Below the pieces are notes generated by a model. That model was not told where the DNA came from and did not search any database. It saw only the letters and a list, made by a program, of their open reading frames with translations. Position numbers and translations under genes: made by a program. Of a DNA stretch of 15,455 nt, positions 7,045 to 15,300 are shown one piece after another. The DNA is from JANNYA01 sp031422315 (GTDB lineage: Bacteria > Pseudomonadota > Gammaproteobacteria > Xanthomonadales > SZUA-5): the NCBI GenBank assembly GCA_031422315.1, contig JANOQN010000069.1, positions 1 through 15,455 on the forward strand, written 5' to 3'. Positions within the stretch are counted from its first letter, which is position 1, and every line of letters starts with the position of its first letter.

Positions 7045-7422
7045 ATCAAGTGGCTTGCTGACAGCAATATTCTGATTCGTGCCGTTTCTGCAGTTGACCA
7101 TCCTTTGCAAGCCTGGCTGCAAGATCAGCTGCCAGCTATCTCAGTGGTTACCCGCATTGAAACCCTGGGTTTCCATCGTCTTCGTGCTGATGAGGAAATC
7201 GCGTTGCACGTTCTTTTATCTTCGTTTGCCGAATATCCAATCACCATGCGGACCGCAGCAGGGGCTATTGAGCTGCGCCGCCAACGAAAAATGTCTCTTG
7301 GCGATGCGCTCATTGCTGCCACTTGCCTAGAACATGGCCTGAAACTGGCGACCCGCAACGCCACCGATTTTGACTGGATACCGGCACTGACTGTGGACAG
7401 CCTTAGCCAATTTGCTCTTTAA
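7045..7422 (+). CDS. PIN-domain ribonuclease toxin (VapC-like) with non-standard ATC start
   Basis: 125 residues of a PIN-fold endoribonuclease, the toxin half of a VapBC-like pair that cleaves RNA in the cytoplasm. All expected acidic positions are visible when counted from the ATC: Asp6 (WLADSNILIR), Glu39 (TRIETLGF), Asp87 (SLGDALIAAT) and Asn105/Asp108 (TRNATDF). Family members normally begin M-K-x-L-x-D; here the codon in the Met place is ATC, directly after the antitoxin TAA, with GAGGA four bases upstream. The only standard in-frame start, TTG at 7105, would remove the first catalytic Asp. Thus either ATC initiates at low rate, the toxin is made by TAA readthrough (same frame), or the gene has lost its start and is being silenced. 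The body is intact, with no frameshift or internal stop. Confidence 0.85.
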   Translation: MKWLADSNILIRAVSAVDHPLQAWLQDQLPAISVVTRIETLGFHRLRADEEIALHVLLSSFAEYPITMRTAAGAIELRRQRKMSLGDALIAATCLEHGLKLATRNATDFDWIPALTVDSLSQFAL

Positions 7423-7718
7423 CGTGAGGTTTTTGGTTTAGACAAAAAGATTCGTCCTCGGCTTGATATGACGAATGTGATCGACTCTTTTGGCGCGCAC
7501 ATTCCTACCCCGATTGCCTGCAGCTACGACTTCATTCGACTCAGTTAGTCCCTAGCGTAGCCATTTCTCTACGCTGCAATCAGCTCACCAAGGCCATTGC
7601 AGCTTGCTCTCGCATTTCTTTTCCTGCCTAAAATTTTGCGCTGGATTTGCGCTGAATTGTCAGCGACCATCGGGGTTCCAGCAGCAGCCGAATTTCGCGA
7701 AAACAGGGGTAATTTCGT
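7423..7718. other. Intergenic region without a clear gene
   Basis: About 300 bases. A 26-codon frame (ATG 7468 to TAG 7546) is present but has no ribosome site or recognised similarity. A 7-bp inverted repeat AGCGTAG/CTACGCT (7554-7560 and 7569-7575, loop of 8) has no T-run and is a weak hairpin. AGGGG at 7705-7709 is the ribosome site of the next gene. The stretch may hold a decayed gene or the 3' end of the toxin-antitoxin insertion; I see nothing firmer. Confidence 0.45.
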
Positions 7719-8126
7719 ATGAGTTTGATCACGCAAAGCACGGCACACTTCGATGCCTTATCAAGCCAAGCGCCGCGATTGCGTTTTGGCGTGGCAAGCG
7801 AACGCAAACTTCCGGAAGTAAGCCAGCCTTCGGAACCGGGATTGCCTGAAGCGTCGTGGCTCAGGCAGCGTTTTGACCCAATCTGGGAATTAGCAGCCGA
7901 TGTGATTGAGCAAAGCCTTGATACCACCACTCAAGCGCATGTGCCCAAATCCAGTATTCGCTTGGCAGTTGGTAAGGCGGTGGGTTCGGATCAGGTTGCG
8001 ATTGATAGCTTTCTCGCTAAGCAAACCACTGCAGCCAAAGTTAAGCGCGGGCTGTTATTGATATACCCGAGCACCCCGGAAGCCTTTGCCGCGCAATTCC
8101 TAGCAGGTTCAAACGCATTTGCGTAA
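7719..8126 (+). CDS. Hypothetical protein, 135 residues
   Basis: I do not recognise this protein. It starts at ATG 7719 with AGGGG nine bases upstream. Residues 1-45 are polar and Pro-rich (probably disordered). Residues 46-75 hold Trp residues and a helix-like stretch (WLRQRF, WELAADVIEQS). Residues 75-135 contain two predicted helices and a short hydrophobic strand (GLLLIYPS), ending in Ala/Phe-rich sequence. There is no signal peptide or membrane helix. It lies 37 bases before ttcA and could be co-transcribed with it. Cytoplasmic location is inferred. Confidence 0.6.
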   Translation: MSLITQSTAHFDALSSQAPRLRFGVASERKLPEVSQPSEPGLPEASWLRQRFDPIWELAADVIEQSLDTTTQAHVPKSSIRLAVGKAVGSDQVAIDSFLAKQTTAAKVKRGLLLIYPSTPEAFAAQFLAGSNAFA

Positions 8127-8163
8127 CCTACCCCGCAACTCACTGACCTAATTGGCATAACTC

Positions 8164-9216
8164 ATGTCCGGCCAAACTTCCTACACAGCTCCGCTAGCCT
8201 TGCAAACGACTGCATTGGCCCAGCAAACCCAAAAACAGCGCGATAAATTTGAATTTGAGGCGGGCAAAGCCGGGAAACGCATACGCAGGCTAACCGGCCA
8301 AGCGATTGCCGATTACGCGATGATTGAAGCAGGTGATCGCGTGATGGTGTGTTTGAGCGGCGGTAAAGATTCTTACACCATGCTGGATATGCTGTTACAG
8401 CTGCAAAAGAAAGCACCGATTCAATTTGAGCTGATTGCGGTCAATTTAGATCAAAAACACCCAGGCTACCCTGAGCATATTTTGCCAGAGTATCTAAAAG
8501 CTCAGGGCGTTCAATTCCACATACTTGAGCAAGACACCTACAGCGTGGTCAAGCGCGTGATTCCGGAAGGCAAAACCATGTGCGGGCTGTGTTCTAGGCT
8601 TCGGCGCGGCGCACTTTATACGTTCGCTAAGCAGCACAACATTACTAAAATTGCGCTTGGTCACCACCGCGACGATATTGTGCAAACGCTGTTTTTGAAT
8701 ATGTTTTTTGGCAGTAAAATATCGGCCATGCCGCCTAAATTGCGCTCTGACGATGAAGATAATATTGTGATTCGCCCGCTGGCTTATGTCAGCGAAGCCG
8801 ATATTGAGCAGTATGCTGATTTTAAGCAGTTTCCGATTATTCCGTGCAATTTATGCGGATCGCAAGACAATATGCAGCGACAAAATATCAAAGAAATGCT
8901 GCGCAGCTGGGACAAACAATTCCCGGGCCGCGTCGAAAATGTGTTTCGCAGTTTGCAAAATGTAAGGCCATCGCAGCTGGCAGACACGAGTTTGTTTGAT
9001 TTTGTCAGCTTAGGCAGACACACTGAGAGCCCGTCAACCGCCGCGCCGCTCAGCGCATCCGATTGGCTTGCGGGATTGCATCAGCCGGAAGATGTGCCTA
9101 TAGATGCCGCCTCTTTGATAGTAGCTCCAGCCATTCGCCCGAAACTGAATTCCAATCCGTCATCGGCAACATCACCCCGCCCATTTCCATTGCCTGTTGA
9201 GGTCATCCATGGCTAG
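8164..9216 (+). CDS. ttcA: tRNA 2-thiocytidine(32) synthetase
   Basis: This ATP- and iron-sulfur-dependent enzyme puts sulfur on C2 of cytidine 32 in some tRNAs. The PP-loop SGGKDS is at 65-70; cluster ligands are expected at Cys140 and Cys143 (CGLC) and in CNLCGSQ (228-234). GHHRDDIVQTLFLN (167-180) is a family hallmark. The catalytic part ends near residue 280 (LFDF). The remaining 70 residues are a Ser/Pro/Ala-rich tail longer than I expect for the family (Escherichia coli TtcA is about 311 residues), probably disordered. The ribosome site before ATG 8164 is weak. The stop (TAG 9214-9216) overlaps the ATG of the next gene by 8 bases, suggesting coupling. Confidence 0.96.
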   Translation: MSGQTSYTAPLALQTTALAQQTQKQRDKFEFEAGKAGKRIRRLTGQAIADYAMIEAGDRVMVCLSGGKDSYTMLDMLLQLQKKAPIQFELIAVNLDQKHPGYPEHILPEYLKAQGVQFHILEQDTYSVVKRVIPEGKTMCGLCSRLRRGALYTFAKQHNITKIALGHHRDDIVQTLFLNMFFGSKISAMPPKLRSDDEDNIVIRPLAYVSEADIEQYADFKQFPIIPCNLCGSQDNMQRQNIKEMLRSWDKQFPGRVENVFRSLQNVRPSQLADTSLFDFVSLGRHTESPSTAAPLSASDWLAGLHQPEDVPIDAASLIVAPAIRPKLNSNPSSATSPRPFPLPVEVIHG

Positions 9217-10615
9217 CCCGAAGAAAAACGCCGCAAACACCAACAAAACCAGCTGGGGCCGCATTATAGGCGCCGTGGCAGGCACCGGTTTAGTGATCGG
9301 CATTCCGTTTATCGGCGCGCACGACGTGATTGATATTGCGATGGTTTATACCTTTGGCGAAGGCTACACCTACGACGTGCGCGCGCCCAGACCGACTCTG
9401 TCAGGCTTTCAAGCCAACGATGTGCGGATGAATTTAGAAGAGGGTTCAGTGCTTATCAAGCGGGTCGCGGTTGAAACTGGATTGATCGGCATGCTCAAAA
9501 ATGCCTATTCTTTCAGCATGAATAAGCCAGTCGATAACGTAACGCTGGTTTATGAGGACATCCGCAACCCCGAGGGCTATGCGCTGTTCGATGAAATTGG
9601 CGCGCTTGGGCCATCTTCGGCTTCGATATTTGAAGCGGAAGGCTGCGGTGAGAATAACTACTGGAGCGAGAGCGAATTGTCCAGTTCAATGGGCTTGAGC
9701 ACCACGCCCGGCACTATGAAAGTGCAGTTTTTGCACGAGGGTGATGCGATCATCCGAACGACGAGCTTTTCGGCGCCAGGCGCGGGATCAGCAACGTTTG
9801 TCGTGACCGCGAGCGCGATTGAAACCCGCGATACACTGTTTGGAATACCAAGATCCGGTGCGCTGCGAAAATTGGGCATGACAATTTCGGACGATGGCTT
9901 TATCAAAGCGCGCAACAATTACTGCGCGCAGATCACCAAGGTCAGCGTTGAACAGTTTATCGAGAATCACATTGCGTCGGTCAAACGCGGATTGTTATCC
10001 GGTGGCGCCAAGCCGAGCGAAGAGCTCATGGCGGTTTATCGAAGTTTTGTAACTGAAGGCGGCGAGCTGGAAATTGATGTCGACCGCACACAAGGAAAAT
10101 TGGCCGGTGAATCAGCCACCTTGGGCGATATTCTTTTGGCGTTCAAAGGTGAAATTCGCCTCGGCGAACGAAAGGCGGCCTACGCCTTTGAATCGGTGCC
10201 GCCGGTTGATTACCCGGCGGGTTCTGACGAAAAAACAAACTATCAGATACTGCTAGCCGAGGGTGGTTTGCCGACTGCCGGTGCCAGCACCGACGCCAGC
10301 GCAAGCACCAATGCCGACGGCTCAGAAGTCGGCACCGTTGTGGTGCGCGGCAAAGCTGAGCTGTTGTTATCGCCAGAAATTATCGCAATCAATCGCGTCG
10401 ACCCGGAATATCTAACCAGCATCAGCGCGATATTGCCATTCAAAGGCCGCCGGCTGCGCATTGAGCGCAATGGCAAGCCATCTATTGACGGTTATTTACT
10501 TGGACCAACCAAAGATGGCATCCGCATTCGCGTTTCGCAGCCAGGTGGCTACGCGGAAATCGAGCTACCGAATAAAGATTTCAAGCGCGCGCTTTTGTTT
10601 CCTAATCGGGGTTAG
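9209..10615 (+). CDS. Single-pass membrane protein of unknown function
   Basis: This encodes 468 residues I cannot assign to a family. Lys/Asn/Thr-rich residues 1-15 are followed by one hydrophobic segment (about 18-36, Gly/Ala/Ile/Val), so it is either an inner-membrane protein anchored at its N-terminus with a periplasmic body or an uncleaved signal anchor. The body mixes strands and turns and has Cys in EGCGENN and NNYCAQ that could form a disulfide. A Ser/Thr/Ala/Asp linker (about 352-375) precedes a C-terminal domain of about 90 residues. Its last 50 (KGRRLRIERNGKPSIDGYLL onward) resemble a small Sm-like or RimP-C-like beta barrel by pattern only. Start ATG 9209 has GAGG nearby and overlaps the ttcA stop by 8 bases; a TTG start at 9197 is possible but less likely. 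Confidence 0.8.
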   Translation: MASPKKNAANTNKTSWGRIIGAVAGTGLVIGIPFIGAHDVIDIAMVYTFGEGYTYDVRAPRPTLSGFQANDVRMNLEEGSVLIKRVAVETGLIGMLKNAYSFSMNKPVDNVTLVYEDIRNPEGYALFDEIGALGPSSASIFEAEGCGENNYWSESELSSSMGLSTTPGTMKVQFLHEGDAIIRTTSFSAPGAGSATFVVTASAIETRDTLFGIPRSGALRKLGMTISDDGFIKARNNYCAQITKVSVEQFIENHIASVKRGLLSGGAKPSEELMAVYRSFVTEGGELEIDVDRTQGKLAGESATLGDILLAFKGEIRLGERKAAYAFESVPPVDYPAGSDEKTNYQILLAEGGLPTAGASTDASASTNADGSEVGTVVVRGKAELLLSPEIIAINRVDPEYLTSISAILPFKGRRLRIERNGKPSIDGYLLGPTKDGIRIRVSQPGGYAEIELPNKDFKRALLFPNRG

Positions 10616-10672
10616 AAAACGTGATAAAGCGCGGATCGCGCAAGTGCATTCGGCACACAAACTGCGATTCAA
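10616..10672. other. Short gap between convergent genes
   Basis: The gap holds a 5-bp GC hairpin GCGCG/CGCGC (10629-10633 and 10637-10641, loop GAT) but no T-run on either strand. It may help end transcription of one or both converging genes, but it does not meet the pattern of an intrinsic terminator. Confidence 0.3.
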
Positions 10673-13600
10673 CTAATTCTCAAAACCATCGCGGAGAATG
10701 ATGTCCCCCGCCGCCGGGCAATTTAAACTCCAACTGCGATTTTGTTGCGTCAACGCGCCCCGCCTTTCCAGACAGTTCAGTGTGGCGTTTACGGCGGTGC
10801 TTTCCCGCACGCAGTTTGGCAAGTTCAGGTTTTGCGCCGCCGTGCTAGTGCCGATGAAGCTGAGCGATGCAGTCGTCGTTGTCGGGAACGCCGCGCCGCC
10901 ATTGGTGATCACGCAATCGCTTAACGTGGTCGTAGCAGCGGCGCCTGAGCCAAAGCCACCTGATGGCGTGACGGCAATAGGCGATGCAATACCGGTAGCG
11001 GCATAGTTGATCGTGCTCGCTTCGCTTGGATTGAACGCGAGCGCAGGTGGAAAATCCGCAGCAGCTGGGCAACTCAGGTTCCACGTGCGCGTCACGGCGC
11101 TGCCGGGAGTCGAGGTTTCGGTGCAGCTCAAGCTGCCGGTTTGCACGCTGGCACCGAGCGTGCAGCGCATATCAATCAGGCTGCCGCTGATCTGCGTGCC
11201 ACCGGCGCTGCCCAACAAATCGATGGGCCCATTGGCGATGGTGAATCCAGCGGATGTCGTGCAAGCACTCACTCGGACTGTGCCGGGTGCCACGCCGCCA
11301 GAGGAATTCACGGAAACAAAGCCTCGATTGATGCCGATGTCGAAAGATCCAAATGCCACGTTGCCGCTGGTGATCGGGCTATAGGCCACGGTCGGAGCAG
11401 TGGACGGTGCGATCGGTGCAGTTTGCGCCTCAACGGCGCCGATATCGCTGGCGTCGCCAAACTCAGCGTTGGTGATGCTGGCTAGATCAAGCTGCCTTGC
11501 AAAGCCGCGTGCGTCAAAAAAGGCATTGGTGCTAAAGCCGCCATCGAGCGCCGAGCTGCCGCCCCGTGGCAAGCGCGTGCGCACCGGGCCACCGTTGTTG
11601 GCCAAAAAGTCGAGTGCGGTGTTGGCAGGGCTAACATCGCCCGTTGAGTTGAGCTGCGGCAATGCAATGTTGCTGGCATTAAAGCCCTGCGAGGTTAAGT
11701 TTGCTGCGAATAGCGCGGCGTTGGCTGTTGCACCGTTGTTAGATAGCAGCGTGTTTTTTAACGTGACGCTAGCGGTTGCGTTGGCTGCGCCATTGCGTGC
11801 CGTTGCGCCTACAGCCCCGCCAAAAGCCGCCGTGTTGTCTGCCAGCGTGCTGGAAAATAGCTCAAGGCGCGCCTGCGCATCCGGGCCGTTGTCGGCATTT
11901 GCCGATACGCGAATGCCCGCACCAAAGTCGGCGGTATTGGCGCTAAAAGTCGATTGTTCGACGCGCAATCGATGATTGCGGCCCTCAAAAAATAACGCGC
12001 CACCATCGCTCGTGCCCGTGTTGTTTGCAAAGGTACTGTTCTGAATCACGCCATCGGCTTGCACAATGCTGATGCCACCCGCTGAAGTCGAGGTGCCGAC
12101 ATTGTTGATGACTTCGACTTCGCTCAAGTGCAGCTCGGCAAAGTTCGCATCCACCCCGCCAGCATCGCCTTCGCCGCTGCCGCGCCCATTATCGAGCGTC
12201 AGGCCGCTCATGCCGAGCTGGATCGGCTTGCTTGGCGCGGCTAGGCCGGTTGCGGTGATCAAACTAAAATCAGGCGCGACTGCCGCGCGCGTAATGCGCA
12301 GATTACTAGCACCTGTGCTGATCAGATTGGTATTGCCGGTCAGCGTCGGCAACGAGCTCAGCAAATTAAGCGTGCCAAAGCCCGTGATCAGCACATCGTC
12401 CACGCCCGGGCCATTGGCATTGGCGTTCAGTAAGGCCTGTCGCAAGGTGCCTGCACCCGCATCGCCTGTGGCGTCGACAAGCTGCACCTGCGCTTCCGTG
12501 GCACCAATATCGCTGTGATCGCCACCGCTGGCGGCAAGGAATGATGCGGCGTCAAATAAGGTCAAGCCACGCTGATCGCGAATGCGGCCCAGGCCCTTGT
12601 CAATGACGGCGCTACTGGTGATCGGCATATGCACCGGCACCGATCCGGAATAAATCGCCAGCGGGCTTAGACGCGGATCAAAGGGGCTGCCAATGCTGCC
12701 GGCCTGATCGCCGGTTTGATTGAACGCCGTCACCGTGCCCGGGTTGCCAATGAAGTTATAGCCGCCCGAAATAACCCTACCTTCGCTATTGGCACTGAAG
12801 TCATTGCCACTGCGTTGCCCCGCAATAATGCTGCCGAAGATAAAGGTGGGACTAATCAACGCGTCGACGGCATTAACGCCGGCATTGGCATGGATCGTAG
12901 AGCGCAGCACCGTGGCACTGGCTTGTGTAAACCCGAGTGCGTTGCCGCGATTGTTTGAGATGGTGCTGAGTTCAATCAGTGTGGTGCTGTTTGGCTCTGA
13001 TCTGACAACCGGAGCGTTATCGAAGCGGACGGCATTGCCGGTGATCGTGCTGCCGCGCAGCAGCAGCGCACCGAGGTTGTTGATCGCGCTGCCGGTAGCG
13101 TCGCGGCCGCCGCTGATCACGCTGTCAATAATGCTCAAATGCGATCCAAAGCTATTGAGCACCACCCCACCTGTGCCCGGATTCGGCGGCGCGTTGTCCC
13201 GCTCATTGCCATTGCCATCGGCGAAGGTCAGGCCGCTGACGCTAACTAAGCGGTTCGGCAATACGGTCAAAACTCGCGCTTGACGCGAGCCGTTGAGGGT
13301 CAACCGCTGCGCGCCCGGGCCATGAATCGATACATTACGATCCACACTGATTTGGGTGCCAAAGCGCAGCGTGGCGGGCACCACAAACAAGGCCGGGTCG
13401 AACAAAATATCGGTCACTGCCGGTGCAAAAGGCGCATTCAAAAGCGCTTGGCGCAGCGAACCGGGGTCATTAAAGCTTAAGTTTTCCACGAAGATCGGTG
13501 ACAGCTCGACTGCGCCAATATCAGCATCGTTGCCACCTGCGGCGGGCGCTGTCGCCAAATCCACCAATGGCACGCCGCGCGCATCGGCAGGGCGATTGCT

Positions 13601-15136
13601 CTTGCCTTTATCGAGCAGCGGGCTGCCGAGCAGCGGCACATGCACTGGCACGGTGCCACCGTGATAGCTGAGCGGACTGAGCACCGGATCGAGCGGGAAC
13701 GCAACCAGACCGACCTGATCGCCAGGCTGGTTGAAGCTGGTGCTCAAATTGCCAATCCGACCAATGACGTTGTAGCCGCCAGAGGTGATCGTGCTGGAAA
13801 AATTGGTGATATCAGCGCTGCCACCGCTATTGCCTGCCACCACGCTATTGCTGATTTGCATCGCTCCAATCTGATGCGAAATGCCGCCGGCTTGGTCGCT
13901 GCCATTGCCCAGCACTGTGTTGCCGGTGATTGTGCTATCCACCACGCTCAATCCACTGGTTGCTTTGATGCCGCCACTGGTGTTGGAAAAGTTAGAAAGA
14001 AGGCGATTGCCGCTGATGGTTGAGCGCAATAGCCTTGCGGTGCTGTCGACCGAAAGCGCACCCGCCGAGCTGTCCCCTTGTGCGTAATTTCCCGTCAGGC
14101 TGGACTCGCTGAGCAGCAAAGAACCACCGGAGGCTTGGAATAATCCCCCGGCGCCAAAGGAACCGGTCGCACGACAATTGCTAATTTCAACGCGATGCAG
14201 CAGCAAATTGATGCCTGTCGCGCTGACGCCGCCTGCATCGGCACCCACGCCATCGCTGATGCGCATGCCCGCCAGCGTCACGCGTGATCCAGTAATGCGA
14301 AACACGCGGCTGCGATTGGCCGCACTAATCGTCAACCGATGCGCACCGGGGCCTGAGATCGCCAGATTTTTGTTGATGAGTAATTCCGAGTTTAAAAACA
14401 TCGTGCGCGGCGAATCGAAAAATGGCGTGGCAAACACAATCTGTTGACCCAGCCCGGTCGATGCTGCCGCAATCGCCTCGCGCAGCGAACAATCGGCATC
14501 ACATACGCCATCATTTGTATCCGCGACTTTCGTTACCGCCAGCTGGGTGACGAAGCGCGTGATCTCCATCGTGGCACCGGTCACCGCACCTGCATCGCCC
14601 GACCAGCCGTCTTCAAAGCGCAGCGTCCAAACACCCGCGACTGGCTTGTCTAAAAATGCGGCGTTGATCGACGTGACCGCTGCCGGTGAAGTCGTCGGCC
14701 CAGCAATGACCGAGCGCGCATTGAATGCAGGAATATCGGCATTGCCAATGTCCGCAATCGTCCACCAGTTGTTGGCTGTGTCATCGCGAAAACCATAGCC
14801 CGCATGCGTCGAGATCAGATTGGAAGCGGAGCCAGCCGCCGTTGCCGTTGTGGCGCCAGTGCGCTCAAACAGCAGATGCTCGACACCCTGCGGGGAAATC
14901 AGCGTGGCTTTCAAATCGCCGACAAAAGGGTGATTAGCCTGAAAGACGAGTCTGATGCCCTGCACCGTGCCGACTGAACTTGTCAGAAAGCGAATATCGC
15001 GCGGCGCGCCAAAGTTGTTGGGGCCAGTGCCCGCGCCGTCTGGAATCGCGCCTGTGTTGGTGCCGATGATGTTGGCTTGCGCGTGGGCATCGGTGGCGAT
15101 GAGAGCGGAGAGCAGTAACAAGCTGCGGATTTTCAT
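10673..15136 (-). CDS. Large secreted beta-helix protein with P-domain-like region and CSLREA modules
   Basis: 1487 residues. Residues 1-20 are a signal peptide (MKIRSLLLLS, AHAQ cleavage site). Residues about 25-195 resemble a proprotein-convertase P domain (HPFVGDLKATLISP, GVWTLRFED). Then come three repeats of a module at about 200-545, 547-882 and 884-1238. Each opens with a CSLREA-like segment (CSLREAI 216-222; later GSLRQALL and GTLRQALL, without Cys), continues as right-handed beta-helix repeats rich in short turns (TITGN, SGN), and closes with DIGAVE/DIGATE, the choice-of-anchor Q-like signature. Two Cys-containing repeats follow (about 1248-1358 and 1367-1475), each ending W(N/S)L(S/N)CPAA. 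The C-terminus is ILRDGFEN. The start ATG 15136 has AAGG eight bases upstream. Domain names are by recognition of motifs. The role is likely extracellular or surface attachment or polysaccharide binding, inferred. It stands alone and converges on the ttcA operon. Confidence 0.92.
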   Translation of the reverse strand: MKIRSLLLLSALIATDAHAQANIIGTNTGAIPDGAGTGPNNFGAPRDIRFLTSSVGTVQGIRLVFQANHPFVGDLKATLISPQGVEHLLFERTGATTATAAGSASNLISTHAGYGFRDDTANNWWTIADIGNADIPAFNARSVIAGPTTSPAAVTSINAAFLDKPVAGVWTLRFEDGWSGDAGAVTGATMEITRFVTQLAVTKVADTNDGVCDADCSLREAIAAASTGLGQQIVFATPFFDSPRTMFLNSELLINKNLAISGPGAHRLTISAANRSRVFRITGSRVTLAGMRISDGVGADAGGVSATGINLLLHRVEISNCRATGSFGAGGLFQASGGSLLLSESSLTGNYAQGDSSAGALSVDSTARLLRSTISGNRLLSNFSNTSGGIKATSGLSVVDSTITGNTVLGNGSDQAGGISHQIGAMQISNSVVAGNSGGSADITNFSSTITSGGYNVIGRIGNLSTSFNQPGDQVGLVAFPLDPVLSPLSYHGGTVPVHVPLLGSPLLDKGKSNRPADARGVPLVDLATAPAAGGNDADIGAVELSPIFVENLSFNDPGSLRQALLNAPFAPAVTDILFDPALFVVPATLRFGTQISVDRNVSIHGPGAQRLTLNGSRQARVLTVLPNRLVSVSGLTFADGNGNERDNAPPNPGTGGVVLNSFGSHLSIIDSVISGGRDATGSAINNLGALLLRGSTITGNAVRFDNAPVVRSEPNSTTLIELSTISNNRGNALGFTQASATVLRSTIHANAGVNAVDALISPTFIFGSIIAGQRSGNDFSANSEGRVISGGYNFIGNPGTVTAFNQTGDQAGSIGSPFDPRLSPLAIYSGSVPVHMPITSSAVIDKGLGRIRDQRGLTLFDAASFLAASGGDHSDIGATEAQVQLVDATGDAGAGTLRQALLNANANGPGVDDVLITGFGTLNLLSSLPTLTGNTNLISTGASNLRITRAAVAPDFSLITATGLAAPSKPIQLGMSGLTLDNGRGSGEGDAGGVDANFAELHLSEVEVINNVGTSTSAGGISIVQADGVIQNSTFANNTGTSDGGALFFEGRNHRLRVEQSTFSANTADFGAGIRVSANADNGPDAQARLELFSSTLADNTAAFGGAVGATARNGAANATASVTLKNTLLSNNGATANAALFAANLTSQGFNASNIALPQLNSTGDVSPANTALDFLANNGGPVRTRLPRGGSSALDGGFSTNAFFDARGFARQLDLASITNAEFGDASDIGAVEAQTAPIAPSTAPTVAYSPITSGNVAFGSFDIGINRGFVSVNSSGGVAPGTVRVSACTTSAGFTIANGPIDLLGSAGGTQISGSLIDMRCTLGASVQTGSLSCTETSTPGSAVTRTWNLSCPAAADFPPALAFNPSEASTINYAATGIASPIAVTPSGGFGSGAAATTTLSDCVITNGGAAFPTTTTASLSFIGTSTAAQNLNLPNCVRESTAVNATLNCLERRGALTQQNRSWSLNCPAAGDIILRDGFEN

Positions 15137-15230
15137 GAGAGTGGCCTTGCGGTGATGTTCAATAGGAGTTTGTGTAAAAGCGAGGCGAAAAGGGCCAAGG
15201 TCGGCGAATTAATTTTTGTACGGCTTTGGA

Positions 15231-15300
15231 TTTCGTCATCGCACGGCGCTCCGGGCTCCTCATCGCGAGCAGCGCAGCGACGTGGCGATCTCGCTTCGAA
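15231..15300. repeat. Degenerate copy of a dispersed intergenic repeat (TCATTGCGAG...GCAATCTCG type)
   Basis: The sequence from TCGTCATCGC through CATCGCGAGCAGCGCAGCGA to CGTGGCGATCTCGCTTCG closely follows the pattern of a family of short dispersed repeats (TCATTGCGAG-AGCGAAGCGACG-GCAATCTCG) known from many bacterial intergenic regions. No protein frame is credible here. The identification is from recalled pattern, not from an alignment. Confidence 0.5.

Noticed and set aside
7105..7422. Toxin gene starting at TTG 7105
   Set aside because: It would delete the first 20 residues including the first catalytic Asp of the PIN fold; the ATC at 7045 matches the family start.
10629..10641. GCGCG/CGCGC hairpin as an intrinsic terminator
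   Set aside because: The stem is only 5 bp and no T-run follows on either strand.
11007..13704. Several 60-190 codon frames opposite or within the giant beta-helix gene
   Set aside because: All are shadows; the minus-strand frame is continuous for 1487 codons with recognisable domains.
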